From Isoetes taiwanensis (Eukaryota; Streptophyta; Lycopodiopsida; Isoetales; Isoetaceae), in the NCBI GenBank assembly GCA_021234155.1, contig JAJEKV010000185.1, forward strand, positions 120,001 through 184,000: a stretch of 64,000 nt of DNA, read 5' to 3'. The position numbers were made by a program, and so were the translations under genes. Shown one piece after another: positions 46,650-58,500 of the stretch. How positions within the stretch are numbered: the stretch's first letter is position 1; each line of letters begins with the position of its first letter. Under the pieces are notes generated by a model, which worked only from the letters and a program-made list of their open reading frames with translations, was not told the DNA's origin and ran no database searches.

Positions 46650-47485
46650 CATGCACCAAACAAGTTTGAACTAAGGGCACATCAGTGAATCTCGACTTCG
46701 TCAATTGGTTCACCATGAAATGGTTACAGGCATCAAAGTTCCAGCTGACTCTAGCATGAAAATATGTGACAGCTGCATCATGGCAAAACAAGTTCAAATA
46801 CAAAGCATTAAGAGAAAGGGAACTCGGGCTACCAGACTGCTGGATCTTATTCACATGGATGTTGCAGGACCCATGCCACACACGCTGCGAGGTCAAAGGT
46901 ATTTCCTAGTTCTTGTGGATGATTTTTGTAAGAGAACCATGGTGTTCTTGATGCGTACCCGAGATGAAGTACCCCGTCACTTTCACTTGTGGAGACTTCA
47001 GGCAGAAAAGGAGACTCGCAGCACTGTATGTTCTGTTCGTTGTGACAATGCAAAGGAACATTTATCTAAGGAATTTGCAAACTACCTGAAGGAACTTGGC
47101 ATTCGTCAACAGTTGACCATCCCTTATTCCCACCATCAGAATGGTGTTGTTGAGCGGAAGATTCGCACATGCGCATGGAGCATGCTCAAATTTGCACAAT
47201 TATCCGGACGCCTCGGGAGAAGCAATTTTGATCGCAGCCTACCTTCAAAATCGTGTTCCTACTATGGCAGTGGAAGGCAAAACCCCTGAAGAGATTTGGA
47301 CTGGCCACAAACCAGACATCAAGCACCTTAGCATCTTTGGTTGTCTTGCTTACCCTCACATCTCTGCTGAAGTTCGCACCAAATATGCCAATTATGCCAG
47401 AAGGGCCATCTTTGTGGGTTACCGCCTTGATAGCAAGGGGCTACAGTTGATTGATGTGCGCACCAAGAAACTCATAAAGTGGTGA
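46650..47485 (+). pseudogene. Copia 2 integrase
   Basis: The main frame (46705-47289) carries the end of the His/Cys zinc finger (HHEMVTG...CDSC) and the catalytic core: DLIHMDVAGPMPHTLRGQRY, then SVRCDNAKEHLSKEFANYLK, then YSHHQNGVVERKI. That supplies the two Asp and the Glu. The C-terminal part follows in frame 47141-47485 (AAYLQNRVPTMAVEGKTPEE, FGCLAYPHI, FVGYRLDSKGLQL). A frameshift near 47210 separates the pieces. Integrase would insert the cDNA into the genome. Confidence 0.85.
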
Positions 47486-47877
47486 CGTCCCACGCTTTGA
47501 TGAACAAGGACCGTGGTGATCGTGAGTCGCGACACTCATGGGTGTGATCCTAGTCCGCTAGCGTAATTCACAATCATCCAAATTATGGCTCGAATCGAGG
47601 CATTCTCGATTCTTCAAGTGAACCGCCTTCACATGGTGCCGCAGCCGTGTCTTAGATCGCAAGAGAATTCTACTTTGACTCCTCAATGCCACGCTGTGGT
47701 AATAGAGCCCTGATCAAGCTCTCTTCGATGCTCTACTCGCCCGAGGGCCTAATGCGCACGATGGCTTGAGTCTATCCAAAGAACAAAGTCATCGCACCAA
47801 TGCATTGGTGGAGGCATCTCGCCGCCTAAGCTCATCTCGATGATTGGTGGCAACGTGATTGATCGGAGGAATTTTGT

Positions 47878-48836
47878 ATGGCCCGTCCAGCAAGCATGCT
47901 TCTTGAACCCCTCACCTATGAGCAAGCCATCACAGGAGGGCATGCCACTGATCGGAAACAGGCCATGCTGACAGAGATGGAATCTATGAAAGAAACCCAT
48001 GCCTGGACACTCGTCGATCTTCCTCCGGGTCGTCATCCTATTGGTAACAAGTGGGTCTTTAAAGTCAAGCAAACTTCTCATGATGATCGATTCGACATGT
48101 ATGCCTAGTTGCTAAAGGGTATTCCCAAAGAGTCTGAATTGACTACTTACAAACCTTTTCTCTCGCTAAAAATCCACGCCAATCAAGGTCGCTCCGCCTT
48201 GGCGACTCAAGAGGATTGGGAAATTGACACCATGGATGTCAAAGCCGCGTTTTGAATGGTGACTTGAATCAGGAGCCGTGTATGGTTCAACCCAAAGGCT
48301 TTGAAGTTCCCGCCAAGAAATCAAGGTTTGCAAATTCACAAAGTCTCTTTATGGTCTCAAAACAAAGTCCCGTGCAATGGTATAAACGGATCGACCAATT
48401 TCTTCGACATAATGGGTTTTATAGATGTGTCATGGAGTGGAATGTGTATGTGCGGCCCCGATGCACATACTATTGTGTTGATTGTCATCTATGTTGATGA
48501 CCTTATTCTCACTTCTAATCATCGCATCAGTAGTGCAGAAGTGAAGGCCACGCTAGTCGCCACTTTTAAGATGACTGATTTGGGTCAATTTGCCGCGCCT
48601 TGGACTTCAAATTGAACGAGACAAAGTCTAATCGCCGCTTCTCATTCATCGCCGCCGCTATTGAGAAATTATGTCGTCGCTTTGGCATGCTCCATATGAC
48701 CCTAAAGCTACACTGGCCGCTTCAAAATCTTCATCTCACCAAAGCCATGTCTCCTTCCACTCCTGCCGAACGAAAAGCCATGCAAGCTATTCCTTTTTGT
48801 AGCGCAGCTTGGCGTCTTTATGCACATCATGGTTAA
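47878..48836 (+). pseudogene. Copia 2 reverse transcriptase, broken
   Basis: It starts with PLTYEQAITGGHATDRKQAM and GRHPIGNKWVFKVKQ (47878-48108). Frame 48252-48497 has LNGDL-like MNGDLNQEPCMVQPKGFEVP, and frame 48301-48615 has the catalytic VIYVDDLILTSNH. At least four frameshifts occur. The intervening sequence has few CTG/CAG words. As written it cannot make an active enzyme. Confidence 0.8.
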
Positions 48837-48928
48837 TACGCGACCGGACATTGCACAAGCGAGGGTGTCGTCTCTCGCTTCATGGCTGATCCTACCGGCA
48901 TCTTGGCCGTTTTATCATTAGATATCTC

Positions 48929-49452
48929 TTGGAGCATGCGATCGACGGGTTTGTTGTTTCGTCCCGCATTCCAATGATCCCGGGTTACTTTGACCGCTTT
49001 GTTGATGCAGATTGGGCGGGTGATCCGCATGCCAGAGGTCGATTCACGATTCTCGCCATGCTACATGGAGTCGGTCCACTTGGACAAGTTGCAAACAGAA
49101 CTAGTGTGGCTTTGTCTTCATGTGAAGCAGTACATGGCAACATCACCGTAGTCGGGAAATTTTATGGATCAGACAGCTCTTGGATGAGATTGGATACACA
49201 CAGGAAGAACCAACCATTGTGTACAATGACAACAGAAGCAGCATTGCACTGACGGCCAATCCAATTCTGTACAAGAGATCCAAACACATTGGAATTCATC
49301 ATCACTTCACACGTGAAAGAGTTGAAGATAGAACTATTGAGATGGCATATCTACCAACAGAAGAAATGCCAGCTGACATCTTAACTAAGTCTGTAACCAG
49401 TGAGAAATTTGCACAGCATCACAAGAGTCTGGGATTGGATGATAAAGTATAG
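48929..49452 (+). pseudogene. Copia 2 RNase H
   Basis: Frame 48929-49252 has FVDADWAGDPHARGRF and SVALSSCEAVHGNI. Frame 49180-49452 has PTIVYNDNRSSIALTANPIL, RSKHIGIHHHFTRERV and MPADILTKSV, then a stop before the 3' LTR. The blocks are those of Copia RNase H with its Asp/Glu/Asp residues. One frameshift near 49180-49250 splits it. Confidence 0.8.
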
Positions 49453-49499
49453 GTGGTCCTGATAACGGGGGAGCTGTCATTCAGAGCCGAATGGAGGCA

Positions 49500-49725
49500 T
49501 GTTGGAGAATCAGATAATTAGTTCGGCTCTGATCTATTAAATGCTCAAAGGAGAAAAAGGTTATAGTTAAGATACTTTCCTAAATATAGGAAGTGCACGT
49601 TGAAATTGGTATAAGAACAGAAGAGATGGGCAGGAGTCGTTTTATCTCTCTTATGCATGCCAAGATTGCGCAGCGCCTGTGATCGACAGTTCTTGCATAC
49701 TTCTGAAGGCTCTTGAATCTTTTCA
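49500..49725 (+). repeat. Copia 2 3' LTR
   Basis: It starts TGTTGGAGAATCAGATAATT and ends CTTTTCA. It is 226 bp and pairs with the 5' LTR. Where it has GCTCTGATC, TTCTGAAGG and GGGCAGGAG, the 5' copy has GCTCGATC, TTCAAGG and GGGCGGGAG. Confidence 0.85.
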
Positions 49726-51600
49726 CCTCCGAGCATGGATTTGGCCGAGTGGAGACGAATCCGGGCCGCAATGGGTCCGGGCCGCCAGTGGAGAAGGGGA
49801 GGTTGTGGGGCATGAATTTCGCAAAAAAAGCTTAGGCCGTAAATCCCGAAAACAAACAATAATACACAATAATAGTTCAATTTTAGCCAATAGAATGCGA
49901 GGACGAAGATCACAATCTTGACCATTTATTTCCCGAATCATCTTGGCCGTTTATTTTTTTTTACATATAGACGTTGTTAGTTTATGTTCATGTTAAACGG
50001 TTTAGTTGGGCTTTTTAACCATGTTTTGTGACTGCACACAATTACAAAGGGATGGTCTTGTAACAAATGTCTTGTTCGAGAGTATAGTGCTGTTTATATC
50101 ATTTCCACGTAATATAAATATGTTGTTAGGAAACATATTATAGAAATAGTTTTGACGTGGACCTAAAAAAATGTGATGTGCAAGCGGGAAAAAATTCCAC
50201 ATCAGTAGGTAAGATCGGGATGGAGGGCTAAGATCTTTTGGCGCATAGAGCAATTTGGCCCCTGCACTTCCGATGAATGATTTTCTAGGATAGCTCGAAG
50301 ATCGAAGCTTCCCGCCCGCGACAGGATCACCAGATCCACCCATCAATTCAATAAACTTGCAAATCTTGACAAATATCATATCCAATTCTCGAGCTCTCTG
50401 CAATACGACCGTTGCAAGAATAGGAGGCGCTTATGTGTTAGTCATATAACGTGGCGTGCCACATCTTCCAAAAAAATGACATGTCATTATGGTGAATATG
50501 CTTCTTCTAACAAGTTGCAAATTGCCTAGGCAAATTCTTCATTTTTCTATCCCTTCATCTTTTGCCACGTCATCACTCATAGTTGCCATCTCGCGATGCT
50601 CATGCCATGTCATCACCTATAACTTTTGTAAAAGTCACATTTTCAAAAAAAGAAAGAAGTTTGGTTTCTCTCTCTTATGGCACCTCATCATTTCCTTGTG
50701 CCATCACCTTCTTGCCATTATTACCTACTTATTACACTAAAGAAATCTCCCTTTTCTTTTAATTGGCCTAGTCGTTTTCTATCTAAAGTGCATAAATGCT
50801 TAGTCATCATGCCACATAGCACATAGCTATATCCAAAGGAATGCCATGTCACCATGGAGAAATATGTTTTTTTTTTTTTTTAAGTTCTCTAGGCAAATTC
50901 TTTGTTTTTCCACCCGCTCATGTGTTTTTTTTTTTTGAAGGACAACAATCTATTATCAAGAAAAATCAAGATACATACAAAGGACCCGTGATATCGGACT
51001 CAAAACCTAGAGGGCCTAAATAGTCCACTAAGCAAAACCACCCATACACGATTATATACTCACACTCCTTGTGCCACCTTGAGGCGTTTAATGGCCTCAT
51101 CACAATCACCATGGTCTACCACATCGAGATGATCATCAACGGACATCAAATTATCATGCCATCAATAGAACGAGGCGGGATAGCCTCGCGAGATGACATA
51201 ACGAACTTCTTCCCCACGCCTTCTTCCAATTGACCTGTTTGCCATGACTCTTTTGGCGCGCGTAAGATTAGGACCATCAGCCATAACAACCTCGGACACA
51301 TGAGAGGAAGAAGCATCAACATGGAGAGAAGAATGAACTACAAAAGTACGATGATGGCTAAAGATGACACCGCCGGAACTAGAATTAGAGCATCTTCTAT
51401 GGATGAGGAGTGCAACACAAGCTGGTAAAGGTTGATCATGAATAGATGAAGAAGTAACAGCGGGAGCTTGAGCCCGAGAAGAAGGTTGAACGGATGCAGA
51501 GATGCACGAAAGTGCCTCGGCGAAAGCTAGCAAAAGCCTCCTTGTCGAGAAACGGATGGGCTAATTCTAGACCATTCGAAGCTTAAGATCCAACTTCTTA
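49726..51600. other. Unannotated stretch
   Basis: Minus frame 51533-51162 (Ser/Ala-rich, 123 residues) and 50403-50002 show no recognised family. A phrase with ATGCCATGTCATCAC-type words recurs at about 50470-50620 and 50800-50860. T-runs occur at 50866-50882 and 50922-50936. Confidence 0.3.
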
Positions 51601-51612
51601 TACTAAGGCCCA

Positions 51613-52491
51613 CTACAATCGGTAAAGCCGAGTCCACCGGGCATTGAGACACAAATCCTCGGACCGTTTATGATGGAATGTGAGATATGAACCCCAAGAC
51701 CGGTTGCAATTGCAACTAGAAATTGATGGGCCATTATATCGAGGAAGATTAGGTATCGAGAACCAACAAGGCATCTTTAATTCACGAACCATATCCGGTG
51801 TAAAACCGAGGGGGTAATCTTGATACATCATATACTCCCCACCAAGTGGATCAATCCCTCTTGATACCAAAGAGTCCACTACATCATAATAAGAACAAAG
51901 TTTTTCGCCAACAACTTGATGGACCTGAAAGGAGGAAGTCGTCTTAAAAGCGAGATAACCAAATACTCTTAACCGTGAAAAATCCAAATAGCCACCAGTA
52001 AAATAACCAAGGACTGCACATGAGGATAGGTTCTCAGCACACTTAATATGAGCTTGATGGTCCACCTCAACCACAGGAATACCAGAAGCTTCAACTACAT
52101 CTTGACAAATCCGGACCGTAAAATATATCATCCGGAGGCAATTGTTGTTGAAGCCGAGTCTCTCCGAAGCTTTCAATGTGTCCAAGATTGCGGACAACTC
52201 ATCCTTACTCCCTTGATAACAATACACAGTAAAAGCTACTACCCTTGCCTTTCTAGATGCACTAGATATATCTTTACAATCACTAAATCTTTGATATGAA
52301 ACTTTTGTAACAAAATCAGATGACTTCCAAGCACTATTTGCCTGGGGCTGAGCACCTACATTAGGACTGGATTCTGTACCTGTTTGATGCAAATTCCCAT
52401 TACCTTCCACTCCCTTACTCGCAGCGCCTTGCAAGGGAGGAAAATCCCTTTCTTCAAGAACCCCTGGAGCAATCACCAATACGTGTAGCAA
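51613..52491 (-). CDS. Unrecognised 292-residue ORF
   Basis: This is the longest simple minus frame in the right half. It reads with ordinary protein composition: a Pro/Gly/Gln-rich start (PGVLEERDFPPLQGAASKG), a middle part with VVAFTVYCYQGSKDELSAIL and SCAVLGYFTGGYLDFSRLRV, and a Cys/Trp-rich end (SCNCNRSWGSYLTFHHKRSE). I see no signal peptide, membrane segment or catalytic motif that I can name. It could be a mobile-element protein fragment, or an exon of a host gene with the frame altered near the C-terminus, where CTG/CAG words become rare. Confidence 0.35.
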   Translation of the reverse strand: MLHVLVIAPGVLEERDFPPLQGAASKGVEGNGNLHQTGTESSPNVGAQPQANSAWKSSDFVTKVSYQRFSDCKDISSASRKARVVAFTVYCYQGSKDELSAILDTLKASERLGFNNNCLRMIYFTVRICQDVVEASGIPVVEVDHQAHIKCAENLSSCAVLGYFTGGYLDFSRLRVFGYLAFKTTSSFQVHQVVGEKLCSYYDVVDSLVSRGIDPLGGEYMMYQDYPLGFTPDMVRELKMPCWFSIPNLPRYNGPSISSCNCNRSWGSYLTFHHKRSEDLCLNARWTRLYRL

Positions 52492-53778
52492 TTAACACCA
52501 TTAAGTACATTCTCTCAAACCTTATAGTATTTTGCAGACCTTAATATACAGTATATAAAAATTTGTACATGCATACCCCACAAATGAGGATCGCTATGTA
52601 CGGTCCAGATCTTGGAATAAAGGGCAAATATGCCCGTCCGACAGCTCTCGTTGCCCGAAGTAACCCCCCGTGTGAATATGCACCCAAACCAAAGGGGGTT
52701 TAAGGGGGATTTTAATTTAAATGTGTAAAATGCAATGGTTTGTGTTAATAATGTTAGTTGTGTGTTAATGGTTTGTGTTAACTAAAAAATTTTTTGGCCC
52801 CTTCGGGGCCTTAAGGATGGTGTAGGGGTGTAGATGGTATATCATAGCCTCACAAATCTAACAAACTAGAGGTGCTCAAATTATGGAAACGAAAACACTG
52901 CACCCAAACCAAAGGGGGTTTAAGGGGGATTTTAATTTAAATATGTTAAATGCAATGGTCTGTGTTAATAATGTTAATGGTAGTTGTGTATTGATTGTTA
53001 TATTAAAAAAAAAAAATTACAAAATACTTGCTAGGGTCTAATCTAGCAAATACTATACTTCGGGCCCTAACTAACGCAAACACAGGTGAATAAAAAATCT
53101 ACTGGGTGAATAAAGTGTGCACCGGATAAAGCCAGATTGAAGATGAACCACGATGCTCTACCATGCTGTGCGCCACGATGCTCTACGAGGGCCTGTATGG
53201 TACTGGATTTGAGCATATGCAATATTATATATTGCAAAGCAAATATAATATGAACACTGCAAAATCAGAGGTTTAAACTTGTGTAGGAAGTTAGAGATAG
53301 TGGACAAAATCTTCTGTCAAATCGATTGACAAAATATGTCATTTTTCATTACATGGCAGGGATGAAGTCATCAAGATATAACAAGAGTAGAGACAAAAAG
53401 ACAACTGTTTGCTAGTATGCTGGTAAGGTAAGGGAAAATAGTACAAAAAAGAGCTATTGGAATATATTGGCCACAATATTCTCTGGAACTAAAAAACTAC
53501 TAGGTGAATAAAGCGTGCACCGGATGAAGCCAGATTGAAGATGAACCACGATGGTACGGGCCTGATGCAATATTATATATCGCAATGCAAATATAATATG
53601 GACACTGCAAAATAAGAGGTTTAAACTTGTGTAGGAAGTTACAGATAGTGGACAAAATCTTCTGTCAAATCGATTGACAAAATATGTCCTTTTTCATTAC
53701 ATGGCAGGGATGAAGTCATCAAGATATAATGTGAGTAGAGACAAAAAGACAACTGTTTGCTAGTATGCTGATAATACC
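52492..53778. repeat. Two sets of direct duplications
   Basis: CACCCAAACCAAAGGGGGTT and the following roughly 70 bases at 52681 recur at 52901. A larger block with GTGCACCGGATAAAGCCAGA and GACAAAATCTTCTGTCAAAT at about 53095-53420 recurs at about 53500-53770, with a shorter middle section. No coding sequence is seen. Confidence 0.75.
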
Positions 53779-54075
53779 TTAGCAGATCTGGACGTACATT
53801 AGCATATTGCTTCCAAGATGACTACTCCAGGGTACAATCCAGATAATTGAACAAAAAAATAATGCAAAGAACAGATTAACCAATTCCTGCCGGATCTGAA
53901 AATCAAATCCCTCCAAAAAGAAAATAGAATCGAAGAAGGAATGAAACCCTAAAATGCTATCCACGAGGAAGAGGGCTTTTGTTGTGAGCCCTTGGATATT
54001 GGACCATTGAAAAAAAAAGGCTAAATCAACGACTAAGAAATGGTGCACTCTAGATGTACGCATTAGTACATCCAT
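53779..54075 (-). pseudogene. Possible LINE endonuclease fragment
   Basis: The minus frame reads FQWSNIQGLTTKALFLVDSI and then FDSIFFLEGFDFQ. The W-x-N-I-Q-G-L-T...K...D-x-I-F-x-x-E spacing resembles the opening of LINE endonucleases (WNIQGL...DIIFLQE), with SNIQ for WNIQ and LEGF for LQE. The match is short and nothing else of a LINE follows. Confidence 0.3.
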
Positions 54076-54559
54076 TCAAATACGCCATGAAATCTTAGGA
54101 AAACCTTTGTGAAAAGCGTACAAAAACACAAAAAAAACCCCCTGTTATTATGCTACATATTGGCAAAGAACTTTCAACTGAATTATTTACCTCTTTTTGC
54201 ACCGTATCTGGGGGATCACGTATCACCAAACTGGCGGTAGCTCCACCCGTTCATCTTTTGCCACCTTAGCACTCATCTTTACCACCTCACCATACACATG
54301 CCATGTCATCTTCCATAATTTTTGCAAAGAAAAATTTTGCAATCTCTCATAGCAACCATTCGTACTTGTATGCTTCAAAATTTTCAAAATAAACCAGTCC
54401 AAACTCATATAATTGCAGACTTTTGCATGTTGTTTGAGACTATTCTTGATCATTTTTTGCAAATCAGTGCACAAATTTGACCACTTGCCCCATAGCACAA
54501 CTCCTTGTGGCACATCTCGGCTTTGGAATTTCTCAAAAACTCCATTGGCAACTCAAAAT

Positions 54560-55350
54560 CCTCATTTAGTTTGACTTTCATTGACCAAATTTTGCACCGA
54601 CTTTGAACTCGAATATCTCACAAATCTGAGCTCAGAATTGGCCAAGGTTTCCATCATTGCTTTCTAACACTTTTCTCTATCAGTATGCGTAATCAATAAT
54701 CAAGAATCAATTTATCTCTGCATGCCACCTCGATTTGAGTACTGCTACCATTTTCTAGAAATGGGAAAGGTATGAACATATGAACTTTTGAGCTTTTTGT
54801 GCTATCCTATTGACAGATTGATCGCCTTAAGTGATCTGGAGGTTCTAACTCCAACTTGAGCATAGTTTCAAGTTGGCTTCTTGTGTTTGACTGTTAAGCC
54901 AGGTTGAGAGTTAACATCATGTTAGGACATATTTAGACATGTGTTAGTTGAAGTTATACAAAAAAACCCTTATCAAGCTCAAGATCCAAAAATTACTTGC
55001 TAATTTTCTGTGACAGTTCACTGACAAAATTTTGGATCCACTTTAAACTCGTTTTTCTCCATCAACCTTTTTTCCCACATGTTTCTACAACTTTTCTCTG
55101 ATAGTCTTTTCAAAAATCATGCAAAATTCTTCAGTTAAACTCGAGATATCATCATTTGAGTGTGCAGACATTGTTTTATTTCAGGGTAGCGCACTGGGTA
55201 AATTTTCCTCCAACTTTGAACTCGATTTTCTCAGACATTTCAGATCCAAATTAAGCCAAATTTTTTCATACATTTCACTACAACTCTTCATTAGTTGCTC
55301 CTCCAAAAATCATTTGAACAAGATCAATACAACTCGAGATATTCAGATCT
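54560..55350. repeat. Diverged tandem units with ACTTTGAACTCG and ACTCGAGATAT
   Basis: Three units share, in order, CACTTTGAACTCG or ACTTTAAACTCG, TTTCTC, CTACAACTTTTCTC, TCAAAAATCATG and AACTCGAGATAT. They start near 54596, 55035 and 55213. Divergence is high, so this is old. No coding is seen. Confidence 0.55.
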
Positions 55351-55512
55351 GAGTGCAACTGCCTCATTTTGCTTTAGGGATCCTCATGTAATTGATGCCT
55401 TTTTGCATAAATTTGGATAAAGATTGGTTGCCTTAAATCCTGACAGTAATACGTTTGCTTCTCTCTTTTTGTTTGGGTCCCATAGGCCAATTTGTCTCCG
55501 TAAACGATAAAA

Positions 55513-55547
55513 ATCTATTCTATTCTATTCTATTCTATTCTATTCTA
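55513..55547. repeat. (TCTAT)n microsatellite, left of Helitron
   Basis: TCTATTCTATTCTATTCTAT continues to the Helitron end at 55548. It continues, in register, the repeat at 58939-58978 on the other side of the element. Confidence 0.95.
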
Positions 55548-58500
55548 CTAGTTACGGTGCCCAGCGTTGCTGGGCGTACGCTGGAAAGATGTAAATGTTT
55601 CCATTTCAATGTTCGCATCGATATTTGTATTTCTAAAACCTCTGATGTAGACAAATACTCTCTGACGACACATATTTCTAAACGAAGCACTCTAACATGA
55701 AAGGGACAAATGAAGGTCCATTAGGACATGACACTAATATGAGATAGAAAAAGTGCCCAGCGTTTTCCGGGGCATAAGATGTTTTTCTAAAATTTGATTT
55801 CGTACATATTAAGATACCTCTACTTCAAGAAAAGGATATAAAGATTATAAAAAGAAAAACATCGCGTTGTGCAGTCGTGTAATTAAAAAATGGAAAGTGT
55901 GCTTCATTAGCTATATATCTAGTCATGAATCATATGGGACACTTACAGTGGGAATGAGCCTTGAGCCTTGAATACAACTTCCATGGCTAGACGAAAATCA
56001 AAATCTAGAACATCACATATTGCCCTTTAAGCTTTCACATATAACGTTATAAAGGTTTTGTATGATATACGTCTCGATATATGATATAAGATGGGGTACA
56101 ATTATTCAAAACATTTGTTGACATATTGCATTAATTTACATTTGTAGAACCTCTAATCTCGATGACAACATCACAAAATCCAATAAACAAATGTCGAGCA
56201 TATCTAACCATGAATTATATGGACATAGGATGAACTATACAAATATAACATCAAAGGCATGGCAAATAGATATTTTTCCAAAAACCTAGTTTATGCCAAT
56301 GCTAATCTTGCAGTTTGAGTTTTCATCTATATACATACATTTTTATATCCAATTATATGCCACTAACATTGTCCATAGATAATAGTGTGTACTATAAGAT
56401 TTTTTAAAACATTTGTAAAATATTGGCATAGAAGCCATTTTGATTATTAGTGTATGATACCAAGTGATTCAGAAGTATCAAAAGCTTTTGAGTCACTTTT
56501 GTCGAGCATCTCAGACATGATGATTGTCTATGCTATGAGATAGAGAGCTATCAAAATGTTTATCAGCATCAAGTTCTATTTTCTAATAGCTATTGAATTC
56601 AACGTTCTTTGAGAACAACACATCTTCATCATGCCTAAGTCATATCTTATGCAATTGGCATTATAGTATTTTGCCTCAGAATACAATGGCAAGTATCAAG
56701 AATCCAAAATATCTCAATAGTTTATAGAGGATCTGCTTAAGAGTATCTCACTAAGCTACTTTTGTGAAATGTCCAATTAGAGCAATAATCAAAAGTTTTA
56801 AAAGATATTCTCAATTACTAACCTTGCATAGTGTGGCCAATGTACAGCAAAGGAAAAATACAACAAATAAATGATCTTAGTAGGAAAAAGGAAACCGAGG
56901 GCGTTCCTTCCTTAAGCCATTGATTACGATTACCCTCACAATTCTCTAGCATTTAAAGATCCATGAAACCACCCTAGAAACCACCCTAGATATCTAGGAT
57001 ACGACAACCACCTGCTAGAGCACTATGCAAGCAAGCAAGAAAAACAAATATATAAGCCAATAACATTTTTTTTTTTGGCCCCAAGAAGAAGCGGTACACG
57101 TCTACGGTTTAGAATGCATTAACTCTATTTAAAAACTTTAAGACATGTGAATCACATAGCATCCATAAATATATCTACCATTTAAATTGTCACCTTTAAT
57201 AGCTTAGACTAACCATTTCTGCAGAACTATGCATATATTACAAAATTGAATTATCATTCTCATTGTCTAACCTGAATTAGGTCGCTCCAAATGTCCTGGT
57301 TTTTTCCTTTGATTCTTTTGGTACTATAAGCATGATCCTTTAATCTGCTTCTTTTGCCAAAGGCCTCGGGAGAATGCAGTCCATCAAAACCTCAAAAACA
57401 TTGTTGCAGCATCAAACAGATCCATGGGGCAGAGTTTTGTCACATCCATGGGTGCTTTAAGAAAGTAGCATGTAATGGGAAAACAATAAGGGGATGGATC
57501 GACCAAAGGTCAACAACTGTTGTTTTCTATTGCAGTATTTCAGCAGAAAATACAGTTTCCTCGTATGAAACAATGGTGGTAATGTCTGCATACATCTGCC
57601 ATATTAGTTGTTAACAAATGATGATAATGTCTGAAGCTCTGCATGCATCTGCCCTACTGGTTGTTAACAATGCACATACTAAATGATATACTAATTTAAA
57701 ACTTCTAACAGGCCTACCAACTGGAGCACTCCATTCCTATTTTTTGGGATGCCATTTCCAAAGTAATTCTTCTTAATATTATGCTAGGGTATAACTCGGC
57801 CCATTTGCTCTTCCTGGAGTAAAAGACAAATCCAAATTGTTTGAGATGAAAAGAATTAGAAGCAAAGTATATTAGCATGTTGAGCTTACCATTTGCACAA
57901 CATTCTCGACTATTTGTATTATCAGTAGCTACTACTTCAGCATTGGGAAGACTATCAGCTGGAATAACAGGGATGAAAGGCCTGCCCATTTCTTTGTGCC
58001 TTCCTACAGAGCATTCCACCAAATGTTTCTACAACAAAAAATACAGAACCCACATAAATCAATAACCCTAAATCCACATTTTACATCATAAAGCATTGAT
58101 TTCACATACATCAGAATCCTCTTTGCCCATCATTTCCAGTGGCCGCCAGATCCCGAGTTCAAAAAGCGCACCTGTGTTGAGAATGGTTTGCTTGATCGTC
58201 TGATGGAAGAGCAAGGATGCAGGATGTGATCACTGGAACCAAAACCTCTTGGAGTTTTCTCGAACCTCGAAATGGCTATAGTTTTCGTTTGATACCTCAC
58301 ATTATTTGGAGTGAAACCCAGGACTTGCTGAAACCACAGAGGCATGGTTGCATTAGGCCTCACTAATCCACCTACAAAGACAGCTATCTGGAAACACATA
58401 AGACGATGTGCATCAGGAAGTTTAACATTTAGTACGAAGTGAAGAACCATTCCAGGAGCTCACCTTCTCGCATCAGACAAAGAATAGGTTTATATTAGAA

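Larger units (their letters stand above)
44201..49725 (+). mobile_element. Ty1/copia retrotransposon 2, both LTRs present
   Basis: LTRs at 44201-44431 and 49500-49725 flank gag, integrase, RT and RNase H in Copia order. A TGGTATCAGAGC primer binding site (44432-44443) directly follows the 5' LTR. Long LTR stretches are identical; most differences lie at CTG/CAG words or in one divergent patch of about 30 bp, implying a fairly recent insertion if those are artefacts. A target duplication is not certain (ACCTT and CCTCC flank it). It carries a nested MITE at 45485-45801. Integrase is open over about 200 codons, while RT is broken into pieces. Confidence 0.9.
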
